A stretch of DNA of 64,000 nucleotides from DATGJX01 sp035279385 (GTDB lineage Bacteria; Vulcanimicrobiota; Vulcanimicrobiia; Vulcanimicrobiales; Vulcanimicrobiaceae), in contig DATEHZ010000061.1 of assembly GCA_035279385.1 (NCBI GenBank), forward strand, positions 24,630 to 88,629, written 5' to 3'. This document shows positions 1-8,154 of this stretch, piece by piece. Position numbers and translations under genes: made by a program. The notes under the pieces are model-generated. The model did no database searches. It saw nothing but the letters and a program-made list of their open reading frames with translations, and was not told the DNA's origin. How positions within the stretch are numbered: the first letter of the stretch is position 1; each line of letters opens with the position of its first letter.

Positions 1-174
1 CGCCCATACCAGCCCGTCGCACAGCGCGACCAGCGCGCCCGCAATCCAGCCGGTAAGTGCGAGGGGACCGGCGAGCTGCGCGAGCACCAGCGGAATCGTG
101 ATGAGCGGTCCGATGCCGATCATCGTGATGACGTTGAGCGCAATGGCGCCGCGCAGGTTGATGCCGCGGATCAT
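1..174 (-). CDS. APC-family amino acid permease, N-terminal part (cut by window edge)
   Basis: Only the first 58 codons lie in the window, read leftward from an ATG at 174. The product starts MIRGINLRGAIALNVITMIG and continues with a second hydrophobic stretch. The short polar N-terminus, then a first helix containing GIGPLI, is typical of amino acid/polyamine permeases of the APC superfamily. A GAGAAC stretch 9 to 14 bases upstream could serve as ribosome site. It diverges from the esterase gene across about 53 bases, which must hold both promoters. Substrate cannot be told from this fragment. Confidence 0.7.
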   Translation of the reverse strand, partial: MIRGINLRGAIALNVITMIGIGPLITIPLVLAQLAGPLALTGWIAGALVALCDGLVWA

Positions 175-227
175 GCTCGCGCCGTTCTCTGTAGTGGCCT
201 GCGACCCTGGCGGCGAAGAGCGCGTCC

Positions 228-1271
228 ATGACGGACAAGCGCACCACGCTCGCGCGCCTCATGCGATTGCAAGGCGACGTGCGCGTCGATTTCATCACCA
301 GTCCCGCGCTGCAGGGCAATGCGCTCGGCGATCCGGCGGAGCGGCCCGTAGCGGTGTACCTGCCGCCGCATTACGATCCCGAAGGTTCGAAGCGGTATCC
401 GGTGCTGTATTGCCTGCACGGATACACGGGCGACGTCGCGGCATTGCTCGGCGCCCGTCCGTGGGAGTGGAACGTCGTGCAGCGTATCGATCGCCTCATC
501 GCGGGTTTGCAGATGGAACCGGCGCTGCTCGTGGTCGTCGACGGTTTCACGCGCCTGGGCGGTTCGCAATACGTCGATTCGATTCATAACGGCGATTACG
601 CGACCTACGTTACGCGCGACGTGATCGGCCACGTGGACCGCACTTATCGAACCGTCGCGTCGGAGGGCGGCCGCGCCGTGCTCGGCAAGTCGTCCGGGGG
701 CTTTGGTTCGCTGCATCTCTGCATGAACTATCCCGGGTTCTTCGCCGCGTTCGCCTCGCACAGCGGCGACTCGTATTTTCGTTACGCGGATCCGCCGCTG
801 TTCGTGCAAGCACAGCGCACGCTGGAGAAGCACGGCTGGAACGTCGGCAAATTCGTGGAGCATTTCGAGGAGGCGAACAAACGTCCGCAGAGCGATTACT
901 CCACGATGGAATTTCTCGGCTATGCGTCTGCGTATTCACCGCGCAGTGCGAACGCGTTCGACATCGAGTTGCCGTTCGACCGGAATACCGGCGAGCTGCG
1001 TGAGGACGTGTGGGCGCGGTGGCTTGCGTTCGACCCGGTAGAGATTTGCCGGGACAAGCAAGCGGAACTGGCGCGCCTACGCTTGCGTTACTTGGACTGC
1101 GGCCGGCGCGACGAATACGCGCTGGACGTCGGGGCGCGCATCCTCGCAGCCCGCATGCGGGAGATGGGCCTGGAGGTGCGCCACGAAGAGTTCGACGACG
1201 ATCATCGAAACGTCGGATACCGCTACGATGTGTCGCTGCCGGCATTGGCCGGCGTCTTGGAGAGAGCATGA
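228..1271 (+). CDS. Esterase of the EstA/enterochelin-esterase-like (PF00756) alpha/beta-hydrolase family
   Basis: 347 residues with no signal peptide, so probably cytoplasmic. The nucleophile motif GKSSG is at residues 153-157 (Ser155). An acid candidate is Asp290 in YLDCGRRDEY, and the histidine is His326 in DDDHRNVGYR. An oxyanion-type LHG is near residue 63. This arrangement matches serine esterases related to S-formylglutathione hydrolase FrmB and Fes-like esterases. The substrate is not evident. The stop overlaps the next start in an ATGA, so the two genes are probably co-translated. Confidence 0.85.
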   Translation: MTDKRTTLARLMRLQGDVRVDFITSPALQGNALGDPAERPVAVYLPPHYDPEGSKRYPVLYCLHGYTGDVAALLGARPWEWNVVQRIDRLIAGLQMEPALLVVVDGFTRLGGSQYVDSIHNGDYATYVTRDVIGHVDRTYRTVASEGGRAVLGKSSGGFGSLHLCMNYPGFFAAFASHSGDSYFRYADPPLFVQAQRTLEKHGWNVGKFVEHFEEANKRPQSDYSTMEFLGYASAYSPRSANAFDIELPFDRNTGELREDVWARWLAFDPVEICRDKQAELARLRLRYLDCGRRDEYALDVGARILAARMREMGLEVRHEEFDDDHRNVGYRYDVSLPALAGVLERA

Positions 1272-1840
1272 ACCGGTTCGTTCTGGCCCTGGTCCTGTGT
1301 GGGCCGGCGGCCGCTGCCGTGCCCGCCGCCGCGCAACAAGCGCCGCAGCAGGCCTACGCCGCGCCCACGCCGGCGCCGAATCAGTTCACCGATCCGGCGA
1401 TGTCGTTCATAGCGCCCGCAGGCTATTACAAAGCGAACATTCCCGCGCACGATCCCACCGATTTCGATCAGCCGACCGTCGTTGCCGCATTCGCGAATCG
1501 CGGTGCGACGCGCGTCATCTCCATCCAAATGGAGACCTTCACCGGCTCGCTCAGCGGTTTCGAGATGGTGACGGAAAACGAAATGCGCAACGCGACCGAC
1601 GGCGTGTTCTTCAAAAAGAAAGAGCAGACGACGCTCTCCAACGGCATGCCGGCCTATTGGCAAGAGATCACCGTCGGCAGCGGCTTCCAGACGGCCAAGC
1701 GTTTTCAGTACGCGTGGATCGACGGCGTGCGGGGCGTCGTGCTTTCGATCACCGGGCGGTACGGCGAGATTACGGAAGACGAAGCCAAGAAAGCGCTGGC
1801 GAACGCGAGCGCCGTCGCCTATCCGCGCAACCGCTACTAG
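1268..1840 (+). CDS. Secreted protein of unknown function
   Basis: 190 residues starting at the ATG that overlaps the esterase stop (ATGA). The open frame continues upstream, but that part is antisense-like sequence inside the esterase. Residues 1-24 form a signal peptide (MNRFVLALVLCG, then an Ala-rich stretch ending AAAQQ). The mature part has an amphipathic beta-rich look (FIAPAGYYKANIPAHDP, later GRYGEITEDEAKKAL). No family is recognised. Coupling to the esterase suggests one transcription unit. Confidence 0.7.
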   Translation: MNRFVLALVLCGPAAAAVPAAAQQAPQQAYAAPTPAPNQFTDPAMSFIAPAGYYKANIPAHDPTDFDQPTVVAAFANRGATRVISIQMETFTGSLSGFEMVTENEMRNATDGVFFKKKEQTTLSNGMPAYWQEITVGSGFQTAKRFQYAWIDGVRGVVLSITGRYGEITEDEAKKALANASAVAYPRNRY

Positions 1841-1931
1841 CGCGCCGTCGCGGCTTTACTAGCCGCCCAGACACATGCCATGTCCCATCCGGCATCCCCC
1901 AAACGTGTATGGTGGCAAAGGAGGAACACTC

Positions 1932-2273
1932 ATGAGTCAATTCGTGTATCTCTATCGCGGCGGCCGCAGCCCCGAATCCCCCGCCGAAGGCGAGCAGGTG
2001 ATGCAGCGCTGGATGACTTGGCTTGGGGACTTGGCAGCCAAGGGCCACGTCAAAGATCAGGGCCAACCGCTCGAAGGCGAAGGCAAAGTCGTGCGGCGTA
2101 ACGGTAAGGGCCAAGCGATCACCGACGGGCCGTACCCCGAATCGAAAGACATTGTCGGCGGTTACACGCTCATCGAAGCCAAAGATCTGGCGGAAGCAGC
2201 CGATCTCGCCGGCGGATGTCCGATCCTCGATCGCGATGGTCTGGTTGAAGTGCGGCCGGTTCTTTTGATGTAG
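1932..2273 (+). CDS. YCII-related DGPF-family protein
   Basis: 113 residues, started at the ATG 6 bases after AAAGGAGGAAC, a near-perfect ribosome site. The signature DGPYPESKD lies at residues 65-73 and is the DGPF motif of the YCII-like (PF03795) family, followed by GGYTLIEAKDLAEAADLA. These small dimeric alpha/beta proteins are commonly encoded next to ECF sigma factors with TPR tails. The sigma gene starts here with a GTG overlapping this TAG stop. The biochemical role in such pairs is not settled; YciI-like enzyme activity or a sensory role is possible. Confidence 0.85.
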   Translation: MSQFVYLYRGGRSPESPAEGEQVMQRWMTWLGDLAAKGHVKDQGQPLEGEGKVVRRNGKGQAITDGPYPESKDIVGGYTLIEAKDLAEAADLAGGCPILDRDGLVEVRPVLLM

Positions 2274-3553
2274 TGGAACCGGACGAACATCTCTTCCGGC
2301 GCGAGTTCGGACGGATAGTCAGCGCGCTGGTCCGCATCTTCGGTTTCGGTCAGCTCGCGCTCGCAGAAGACGTCGCACAGGACGTCTTCTGCCGCGCGCT
2401 CGAGACCTGGAAGCTGCGCGGTGTTCCGGAGAATCCGTCGTCGTGGCTGATGAAAGCCGCGCGGAACCGTGCGATCGACATCTTGCGCCGCGAGCGCACC
2501 GCAGCGAACGCCGTACCGCAATTGCACCGCCTGGTGCAAAGTGAATGGACGCTGGTTCCGGCGATCGACGGTGTCTTCAGCGTCGAGACGATCAAGGACG
2601 ATCAGTTGCGCATGATGTTTTCGTGCTGCGATCCGGCTCTTTCGGAAGAGACGCAAGTGACGCTGATCCTGGCGCTTCTGGGCGGTTTCACCGCTCATGA
2701 AATTGCCGCAGCCTTTTTAAGTAAGCGCGATGCGGTCGCAAAACGCATCGAGCGCGGCAAAAAAGTTTTGGCCGCCTCACAGACGTTATTCGAATTGACC
2801 GACGCCGATTTGCCCGCGCGCTTGTCGGCCGTGCAGCGCGCGCTGTACCTGCTTTTCAACGAGGGGTATCACGGCGCGTCTGCGCACGGTGCGGTTCGTC
2901 CGGAGCTCTGCCGCGAAGCCATGCGCCTGGCCGGACTCTTGCTCGACAATCCGCTTGCGTCGACGACGAGAACGTACGCCTTGTGCGCCCTCATGTGGCT
3001 CAACGCGGCCCGCCTGCCGGCTCGCGTCGACGCCGACGGGGATCTCATCGCGCTCTACGATCAAGATCGCGCCCTTTGGGACGGCAGCCTCGTCACGCAA
3101 GGGAACGCATTTCTGAATCTCGCCGCGAGCGGAGACGATCTGAGCGAGTATCACGTCGAAGCGGCGATTGCCTGGGTGCACAGCAGCGCGAGGCGCATCG
3201 AGGATACCGATTGGGAGCGCATTCTCTGGCTGTACGACACGCTCTTCGCGATTCGGCCCTCACCGGTGATCGCGCTGAATCGTGCGATAGCGCTGGCGCA
3301 AACGGACGGGCCGCAGGCGGGCATCGACGCGATCTCCGCGATTCCCGAGTCGCAGCGCCTGCGGTCGTATCCGTTCTTCCATGCGGCGCTTGCCGAATTG
3401 GAATTACGCGCCGGACGTCCGGAGTGCGCGAGTGCGCATTTCGAACAAGCGCTCGCGCTCGCGCGCAATCCGACGGAACGCCGGTTTTTAACTACACGCG
3501 CGTTACGCTCTCGCGCGCCGAACGCTCCAACGCCTGTTTCAAGTCCCCGATAA
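2273..3553 (+). CDS. ECF42-type RNA polymerase sigma factor with C-terminal TPR-like extension
   Basis: 426 residues, GTG start overlapping the DGPF gene stop (TAGTG). Residues about 1-85 hold region 2 (AEDVAQDVFCRALETW, then SWLMKAARNRAIDILRRE) and residues 115-165 hold region 4 (LILALLGGFTAHEIAAAFL). The rest is a helical TPR-like extension (ARLSAVQRALYLLFNEGYHG, RAIALAQTDGPQAG, HAALAELELRAGR). Sigma factors with this architecture and a DGPF neighbour form group ECF42. No anti-sigma gene is nearby, which fits that group. The 3' end overlaps the convergent transsulfuration gene by 62 bp. Confidence 0.9.
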   Translation: MEPDEHLFRREFGRIVSALVRIFGFGQLALAEDVAQDVFCRALETWKLRGVPENPSSWLMKAARNRAIDILRRERTAANAVPQLHRLVQSEWTLVPAIDGVFSVETIKDDQLRMMFSCCDPALSEETQVTLILALLGGFTAHEIAAAFLSKRDAVAKRIERGKKVLAASQTLFELTDADLPARLSAVQRALYLLFNEGYHGASAHGAVRPELCREAMRLAGLLLDNPLASTTRTYALCALMWLNAARLPARVDADGDLIALYDQDRALWDGSLVTQGNAFLNLAASGDDLSEYHVEAAIAWVHSSARRIEDTDWERILWLYDTLFAIRPSPVIALNRAIALAQTDGPQAGIDAISAIPESQRLRSYPFFHAALAELELRAGRPECASAHFEQALALARNPTERRFLTTRALRSRAPNAPTPVSSPR

Positions 3554-4667
3554 GATCTTCGATATCTTCGATCCCCACGGATAGACGCAGCAAGCCGTCG
3601 GTCACGCCGCGCTTTTCGCGCTCTTGCTTCGGAATCGAACCGTGCGTCATGCGCGCGGGATGGCAAATCAGCGATTCCACGCCGCCCAGGCTCTCCGCGA
3701 GACTGAAATAGTGCATGCGGTTCGCGAAGTCGATCGCGCGCTGCTCCGGGCCTTTGAGCGTGAACGAGACCATGCCGCCGAAGCCGCTCATCTGACGTTT
3801 CGCGAGTTCGTGCTGCGGATGCGAGGCGAGGCCCGGATAGTACACGCGGTCGATCTCCGAATGACTTTCCAAAAACTCCGCCACCGCCTGGGCGTTCTTG
3901 GCGTGTTCGCGCATGCGAAGTGCGAGCGTCTTTGCGCCGCGCATCGTCAGCCACGCGTCGTTCGGTCCCGGAATCCCGCCGACCGCGTTTTGATGAAACT
4001 TGATGACCTCGTAGAAGTCTTTGTTGCTCGTGAGCGCCGCGCCGCCCACGACGTCGCTATGGCCGCCGATGTACTTGGTCGTGGAGTGCACGACGACGTC
4101 CGCGCCGAGCGCAAGCGGCTGCTGAAAGTACGGCGATGCGAACGTGTTGTCGACGACCACGATGACGTGCCGCGCCTCGTCATGGTGAGCCAGTCGAACC
4201 ATCGCGCGAATATCGATGAGTTTGAGCAGCGGATTCGTCGGCGTCTCGACCCAGAACATCTTGGTGTTCGGTTTGACGGCCGCGCGGACGGCATCGATAT
4301 CCGCCATGTCGACGTAGGTGAATTCCAAACCGTAGCGCGTGAGGACGCGCGAGAAGAGCCGGTACGTTCCGCCGTAGAGATCGTCCGTGACCACGACGTG
4401 GTCGCCGGCGGAAAGCAGATTCAGCACCGCGGACGTTGCCGCCATGCCGCTCGCGAACGCGCTGCCGTACTCTGCGTTCTCGAGCGCCGCGAGCTGCGCT
4501 TCGAGCGCCACGCGCGTCGGATTCACCGTGCGGCTGTAATCGAAGCCTTTATGAACGCCGACGGCTTCCTGCGTATACGTCGAGGTTTGATAAATCGGAA
4601 CGATGGTCGCGCCGGTCGCAGGGTCGGCGCCCTGGCCGACGTGGATCGCTTTGGTCGAGAATTTCAC
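3492..4667 (-). CDS. metB: Cystathionine gamma-lyase/gamma-synthase family PLP enzyme
   Basis: 391 residues, GTG start one base after the stop of the upstream cbs gene. PLP-binding Lys198 lies in VVHSTTKYIGGHSD. Other family marks are YSRTVNPTR (residues 44-52), SGMAA (73-77), VDNTFASPY and the C-terminal SLICHPARMTH/LRLSVGIED. Cys/Met-metabolism PLP enzymes of this group make or split cystathionine. Because it is co-transcribed with cystathionine beta-synthase, cleavage of cystathionine to cysteine (gamma-lyase, reverse transsulfuration) is the likelier role; this is inference from context. Confidence 0.9.
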   Translation of the reverse strand: MKFSTKAIHVGQGADPATGATIVPIYQTSTYTQEAVGVHKGFDYSRTVNPTRVALEAQLAALENAEYGSAFASGMAATSAVLNLLSAGDHVVVTDDLYGGTYRLFSRVLTRYGLEFTYVDMADIDAVRAAVKPNTKMFWVETPTNPLLKLIDIRAMVRLAHHDEARHVIVVVDNTFASPYFQQPLALGADVVVHSTTKYIGGHSDVVGGAALTSNKDFYEVIKFHQNAVGGIPGPNDAWLTMRGAKTLALRMREHAKNAQAVAEFLESHSEIDRVYYPGLASHPQHELAKRQMSGFGGMVSFTLKGPEQRAIDFANRMHYFSLAESLGGVESLICHPARMTHGSIPKQEREKRGVTDGLLRLSVGIEDIEDLIGDLKQALERSARESVTRV

Positions 4668-4668
4668 G

Positions 4669-6072
4669 CTACTGCCGCACCTTCGAGTCGCTTGCGGTGG
4701 AGAGATAACTGATGATGTCTTGCCGCGTCAGCACGCCGATCGGCTCGTCCTCGTCGGTGACGACGACCGCGTGATTCGCGAGCGTAAGCAGCTTATACGC
4801 GCGTTCGATCTCCTCGCTCTGATCGAGCACGGGGAAGGGACGCCCCATCACCTCGCTGACCGGTTTGTGAATGATGTCGGCTTGATCGAAGACCGCCTGC
4901 ATCACGGCGACGTCGTTGATGCTGCCGATCTGCTCGGTGCCGCGCATGACGGGAATCTGAGAAATCTCGTACTGCCGCAGCAAGTCCAGCGCGGATTGCA
5001 CGACGTCGGTATCCTTCACGGTGATGAGCGGCGGCAGCGGACGTTTGCTGCGGAGCACGTCGCCGACGGTTGCGCGGCGTTTGCCCTCGGAGAGAAACCC
5101 ATTGGCGATCATCCATTCGTCGTTGAAGATCTTCGACATGTAGCCGCGTCCGGAATCGGGGAAGAGCACGACGAGCACGGCGTCGGCCGGAAGCGTTTTC
5201 GCGAGTTTCATCGCGGCGACCGCCGCGGTGCCGGACGAGCCGCCGACGAGCAGCCCTTCTTCGCGCGTGATGCGCCGCGCCGTCAGGAACGACTCGCGAT
5301 CCGAGACACGCACCATTTCGTCGATGACTTTCAAGTCGACGGTTTCGGGCAGATACGACATGCCGATACCTTCAACCGCGTACGACTTGGGCGTGTCGCC
5401 GGAGTAGATCGAGCCTTCCGGGTCGGCCCCGACGACGTGAATCTTCGGATTCTGCTCTTTCAGAAAGCGCGCGGTGCCGGAGATCGTTCCGCCCGTGCCG
5501 ATGCCGGCGACGAAATGCGTGATGCGGCCCGCGGTTTGCCGCCAAATCTCGGGGCCGGTCGTGTGGTAGTGGGCTTCCGGATTATGATGATTGTGAAACT
5601 GGTTCGGCTGAAACGCGCCGGGAATCTCCGATGCCAGCCGGTTTGCGACGCCGTAGTAGGATTCGGGCGAATCGTTCGGCACGTTCGTCGGCGTCACGAC
5701 CACTTCGGCCCCGTACGCACGCAGCAGATCGACTTTTTCTTTCGCCATCTTGTCCGGCATGACCAGAATGCAGCGGTATCCGCGAATCGCCGCCGCCATG
5801 GCGAGACCCGACCCCGTATTGCCGCTGGTGGGCTCGACGATCGTGCCGCCGGGCTTGAGCAGCTCCGCCTTCTCGGCGGCGTCGAGCATTGCGACGGCAG
5901 GACGATCTTTCACGCTGCCGCCGGGGTTCATGTACTCGACCTTCGCCAGAACCAAACACTCGGCGCCGTCCGTTACTTTGTTGAGCCGAACGAGTGGGGT
6001 GTTGCCGATGGCTTCGAGCGCATCGTTGAAATATTGCATGCCGGTACGCGTGTCCGACGCCGTGGTCGTCAA
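4669..6072 (-). CDS. cbs: Cystathionine beta-synthase with C-terminal CBS-domain pair
   Basis: The catalytic PLP domain has the Schiff-base lysine in NPGGSVKDRPA (Lys44 counted from the internal ATG at 6039) and the phosphate loop TSGNTGSG. A regulatory CBS-domain pair fills roughly the last 120 residues (DVVQSALDLLRQYEISQIPV and HAVVVTDEDEPIGVLTRQDI). The start is either TTG at 6072, 8 bases after GGAGG, or ATG at 6039, which lacks a ribosome site; I chose the TTG. The enzyme condenses serine and homocysteine to cystathionine. It forms a two-gene operon with the downstream gamma-lyase/synthase. Confidence 0.9.
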   Translation of the reverse strand: MTTTASDTRTGMQYFNDALEAIGNTPLVRLNKVTDGAECLVLAKVEYMNPGGSVKDRPAVAMLDAAEKAELLKPGGTIVEPTSGNTGSGLAMAAAIRGYRCILVMPDKMAKEKVDLLRAYGAEVVVTPTNVPNDSPESYYGVANRLASEIPGAFQPNQFHNHHNPEAHYHTTGPEIWRQTAGRITHFVAGIGTGGTISGTARFLKEQNPKIHVVGADPEGSIYSGDTPKSYAVEGIGMSYLPETVDLKVIDEMVRVSDRESFLTARRITREEGLLVGGSSGTAAVAAMKLAKTLPADAVLVVLFPDSGRGYMSKIFNDEWMIANGFLSEGKRRATVGDVLRSKRPLPPLITVKDTDVVQSALDLLRQYEISQIPVMRGTEQIGSINDVAVMQAVFDQADIIHKPVSEVMGRPFPVLDQSEEIERAYKLLTLANHAVVVTDEDEPIGVLTRQDIISYLSTASDSKVRQ

Positions 6073-6195
6073 GGTCTTGGCCTCCGGAAAAGGTATTGGG
6101 AACCTCTTCGCCTTCCGCGCTCCTTCGGTACGGCCCTTCGGCGCTCGGTCACATTGCCCGGTCCGGGTATGATGTACGGAGAAGAGGGAGGCATC

Positions 6196-6540
6196 ATGAA
6201 ACGCGCACGAGCCCTTGGGCTGCTCCTCGCATTCGCGGGAATTTTTGCATTGGCCGCGTGTGATGACTCCGCGCTGCCGCCGGGCGGAACGTACCAGAGC
6301 GTCGCCGGCGTGGTACTCGACGCCGCAACGAACCGGCCGATTTCGGGGGCGACCGTTACGGTGGACACCGTCCTGACGACGACGACGGATGCGGCGGGAA
6401 AGTTCTCGTTTGCAAAAGTTCCGGTCGGCGACATCGACTATCAGGTCACCACGCCGGAGGGTTCCTACAAAGCGTACACGAGCAGCGCGCATTTGGCGCC
6501 CGATAAACCATTGGCACTGACGATAACGCTCTCACACTGA
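6196..6540 (+). CDS. Small lipoprotein with carboxypeptidase-regulatory-like/CNA-B type domain
   Basis: 114 residues with a lipoprotein signal ending LAAC (Cys near residue 21). The mature part is one beta-sandwich repeat typical of carboxypeptidase-regulatory-like or transthyretin-like domains: VAGVVLDAATNRPISGATVT, then TTDAAGKFSFAKVPVGD. It is presumably anchored on the outside of a membrane. An AGAGGGAGG ribosome site precedes the ATG. It is divergent from cbs across about 120 bp and is followed 11 bp later by glycerate kinase. No specific function can be given. Confidence 0.75.
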   Translation: MKRARALGLLLAFAGIFALAACDDSALPPGGTYQSVAGVVLDAATNRPISGATVTVDTVLTTTTDAAGKFSFAKVPVGDIDYQVTTPEGSYKAYTSSAHLAPDKPLALTITLSH

Positions 6541-6551
6541 CCACCGCGCGC

Positions 6552-7631
6552 ATGCGGGTCGTCATCGCTCCCGACAAGTTCAAGGGAAGACTCACCGCCG
6601 CACAAGCGGCGGATGCGATCGAAAGAGGCATGCGCGCGGTGCTGCACGACGCGGAGTTCGTTGTCACGCCGATGGCGGACGGCGGTGAAGGTACCGTCGA
6701 TGCATTCGTGCGTGCCGGCGCGCAGCGTCGCACGGTGCGCGTCCGAGGACCGTTAGGCGATCCGGTCGACGCCCCGTTTGCGCTGCTCGATTCGACTGCG
6801 ATTATCGAAATGGCGGCGGCTTCCGGCTTGGAACTGCTAACGCGCGATCGCCGCAACATCTTGCATTCCGATACGTACGGCGTCGGTGAGCTCTTGCTGG
6901 CGAGCGCTGCTGCCGGCGCGCAGCGTATCATCGTCGGCGTCGGCGGGAGCGCAACCAACGACGCGGGAACCGGCATGCTGCGCGCGCTGGGCGTACGTTT
7001 CATCGACGAAACCGGCGAAACGCTGGACCGTGCGATTCTGCGCTACGCATGCTTGGACGACATCGATCGCAGTGGTTTGAACGAGCGCGTGGCGCGCGTG
7101 CCCATCGTTATCGCAAGCGACGTCGACAATCCGCTCTGCGGCGCGAACGGCGCGGCACGAACCTATGCCGCGCAGAAAGGCGCCAACGCGGCGCAAATCG
7201 CGCTGCTCGACGACACCCTCGAACATATTGCGGACGTCGCCGCGAGCACGATGGGCAAAGACGAGCGGCGGACACCCGGCGCGGGCGCTGCGGGCGGTCT
7301 GGGCTATGGCTTGCTGCAATTCCTGAACGCGCGGATGGAGCGGGGCGTGAAGGTTATCGCGGATGAATTGCAGTTGCGCAGCGCCCTCCACGGTGCTGCG
7401 CTGTGCGTCACCGGCGAGGGGAAGATCGACGATCAAACGCTCCACGGCAAAGCCGTGAGCGGCGTTGCCGCGCTGGCGCAAGCGGAACATGTACCGGTGG
7501 TGGCATTTGCCGGAATCGTCGAGGAGCACGCAAAGCAAGAACTCGAGGAGCGCGGCATCACGGTGCGTGAAGCCGACTCCACCGTTTTGGAACGAGCTGC
7601 GCGCGATTACGCCGGCGAGTTTGCCGGGTGA
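6552..7631 (+). CDS. Glycerate 2-kinase (GarK/GlxK family)
   Basis: 359 residues, the usual length for class I glycerate kinases (PF02595). Family marks are MRVVIAPDKFKG at the N-terminus, the glycine-rich GVGGSATNDAGTGMLRALG around residues 134-152 and GAAGGLGYGL near 247. These enzymes phosphorylate D-glycerate to 2-phosphoglycerate and feed lower glycolysis from glyoxylate or serine breakdown. No glyoxylate carboligase or tartronate reductase is adjacent, so the pathway is open. The 3' end overlaps the convergent cupredoxin by 25 bp. Confidence 0.9.
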   Translation: MRVVIAPDKFKGRLTAAQAADAIERGMRAVLHDAEFVVTPMADGGEGTVDAFVRAGAQRRTVRVRGPLGDPVDAPFALLDSTAIIEMAAASGLELLTRDRRNILHSDTYGVGELLLASAAAGAQRIIVGVGGSATNDAGTGMLRALGVRFIDETGETLDRAILRYACLDDIDRSGLNERVARVPIVIASDVDNPLCGANGAARTYAAQKGANAAQIALLDDTLEHIADVAASTMGKDERRTPGAGAAGGLGYGLLQFLNARMERGVKVIADELQLRSALHGAALCVTGEGKIDDQTLHGKAVSGVAALAQAEHVPVVAFAGIVEEHAKQELEERGITVREADSTVLERAARDYAGEFAG

Positions 7632-7993
7632 AGGGCTGCTTGCCCGCCGGTCTCGTGGATCGCGCTCGGTACGGTTATCGTGCCCTGCATGCCGGGGTGA
7701 TACGTACAGACGTACGGGTACACGCCGGACTTCGTGAACGTGTACTTCCAGGATTTACCGCCGGCGATGTCGCCGGACTTGAACGCATCCGCCGTGACGT
7801 TATGCGTCACGTCGTCGTCGTTCTGGAAGACGACGGTATCCCCGGGCTGCACCGTCAGCATCTGCGGCTTGAACGCGTAATCGCTCATATGAACGACGGT
7901 TTGCGGCTGCGCCGGCCGTGCCGTTTGCGCGCCCAGCCCGAGCATGCAGAGCCCGATTCCAAGTGCGGAAAGAAACTTCGCCATGCGCTTCAC
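7607..7993 (-). CDS. Secreted plastocyanin-like cupredoxin
   Basis: 128 residues with a signal peptide (about residues 1-28, ending near TARPAQP). The type-1 copper ligand set is visible: His in DDDVTHNVTA, then Cys, His and Met in YVCTYHPGM. The fold signature VVHMSDYAFKPQMLTVQPGD is that of small blue-copper proteins such as amicyanin and plastocyanin. It would carry electrons or buffer copper outside the cytoplasm. Partner oxidoreductases are not nearby. The extreme 3' end overlaps glycerate kinase. Confidence 0.85.
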   Translation of the reverse strand: MKRMAKFLSALGIGLCMLGLGAQTARPAQPQTVVHMSDYAFKPQMLTVQPGDTVVFQNDDDVTHNVTADAFKSGDIAGGKSWKYTFTKSGVYPYVCTYHPGMQGTITVPSAIHETGGQAALHPANSPA

Positions 7994-8096
7994 CCTACGA
8001 AAGAACGATGAAGGAAGCCTGAACCGGCAGAACGTTCAGACTTTTTTCATGCGCCGAGGCTAGCGTGGAGTTGCTCCATATGGTGCAGCACGAGTT

Positions 8097-8127
8097 GGGT
8101 TGGCGATCAGGCTCCGTTCGCCAACCC
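8097..8127. terminator. 10-bp inverted repeat between yvcK and the cupredoxin gene
   Basis: GGGTTGGCGA at 8097-8106 pairs perfectly with TCGCCAACCC at 8118-8127 around an 11-base loop. It lies about 28 bp downstream of the yvcK stop on the minus strand, so it may end that transcript. No good U-tract follows on that strand, so intrinsic termination is uncertain. Confidence 0.3.
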
Positions 8128-8154
8128 TCTTTCATGCTGCCGGCCAGCCGGCAA

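Noticed and set aside
98..589. 163-codon plus-strand frame at the left end
   Set aside because: It runs antisense to the permease N-terminus and then out of frame through the esterase, which has clear catalytic motifs.
4603..6195. Long plus-strand frame fused in front of the small lipoprotein
   Set aside because: Antisense to cbs; the lipoprotein has its own ribosome site and signal peptide at 6196.
6073..6195. Possible SAM or cysteine-related riboswitch upstream of cbs
   Set aside because: The interval is short and I could not fit conserved SAM-riboswitch core helices; only generic GC-rich pairing is present.
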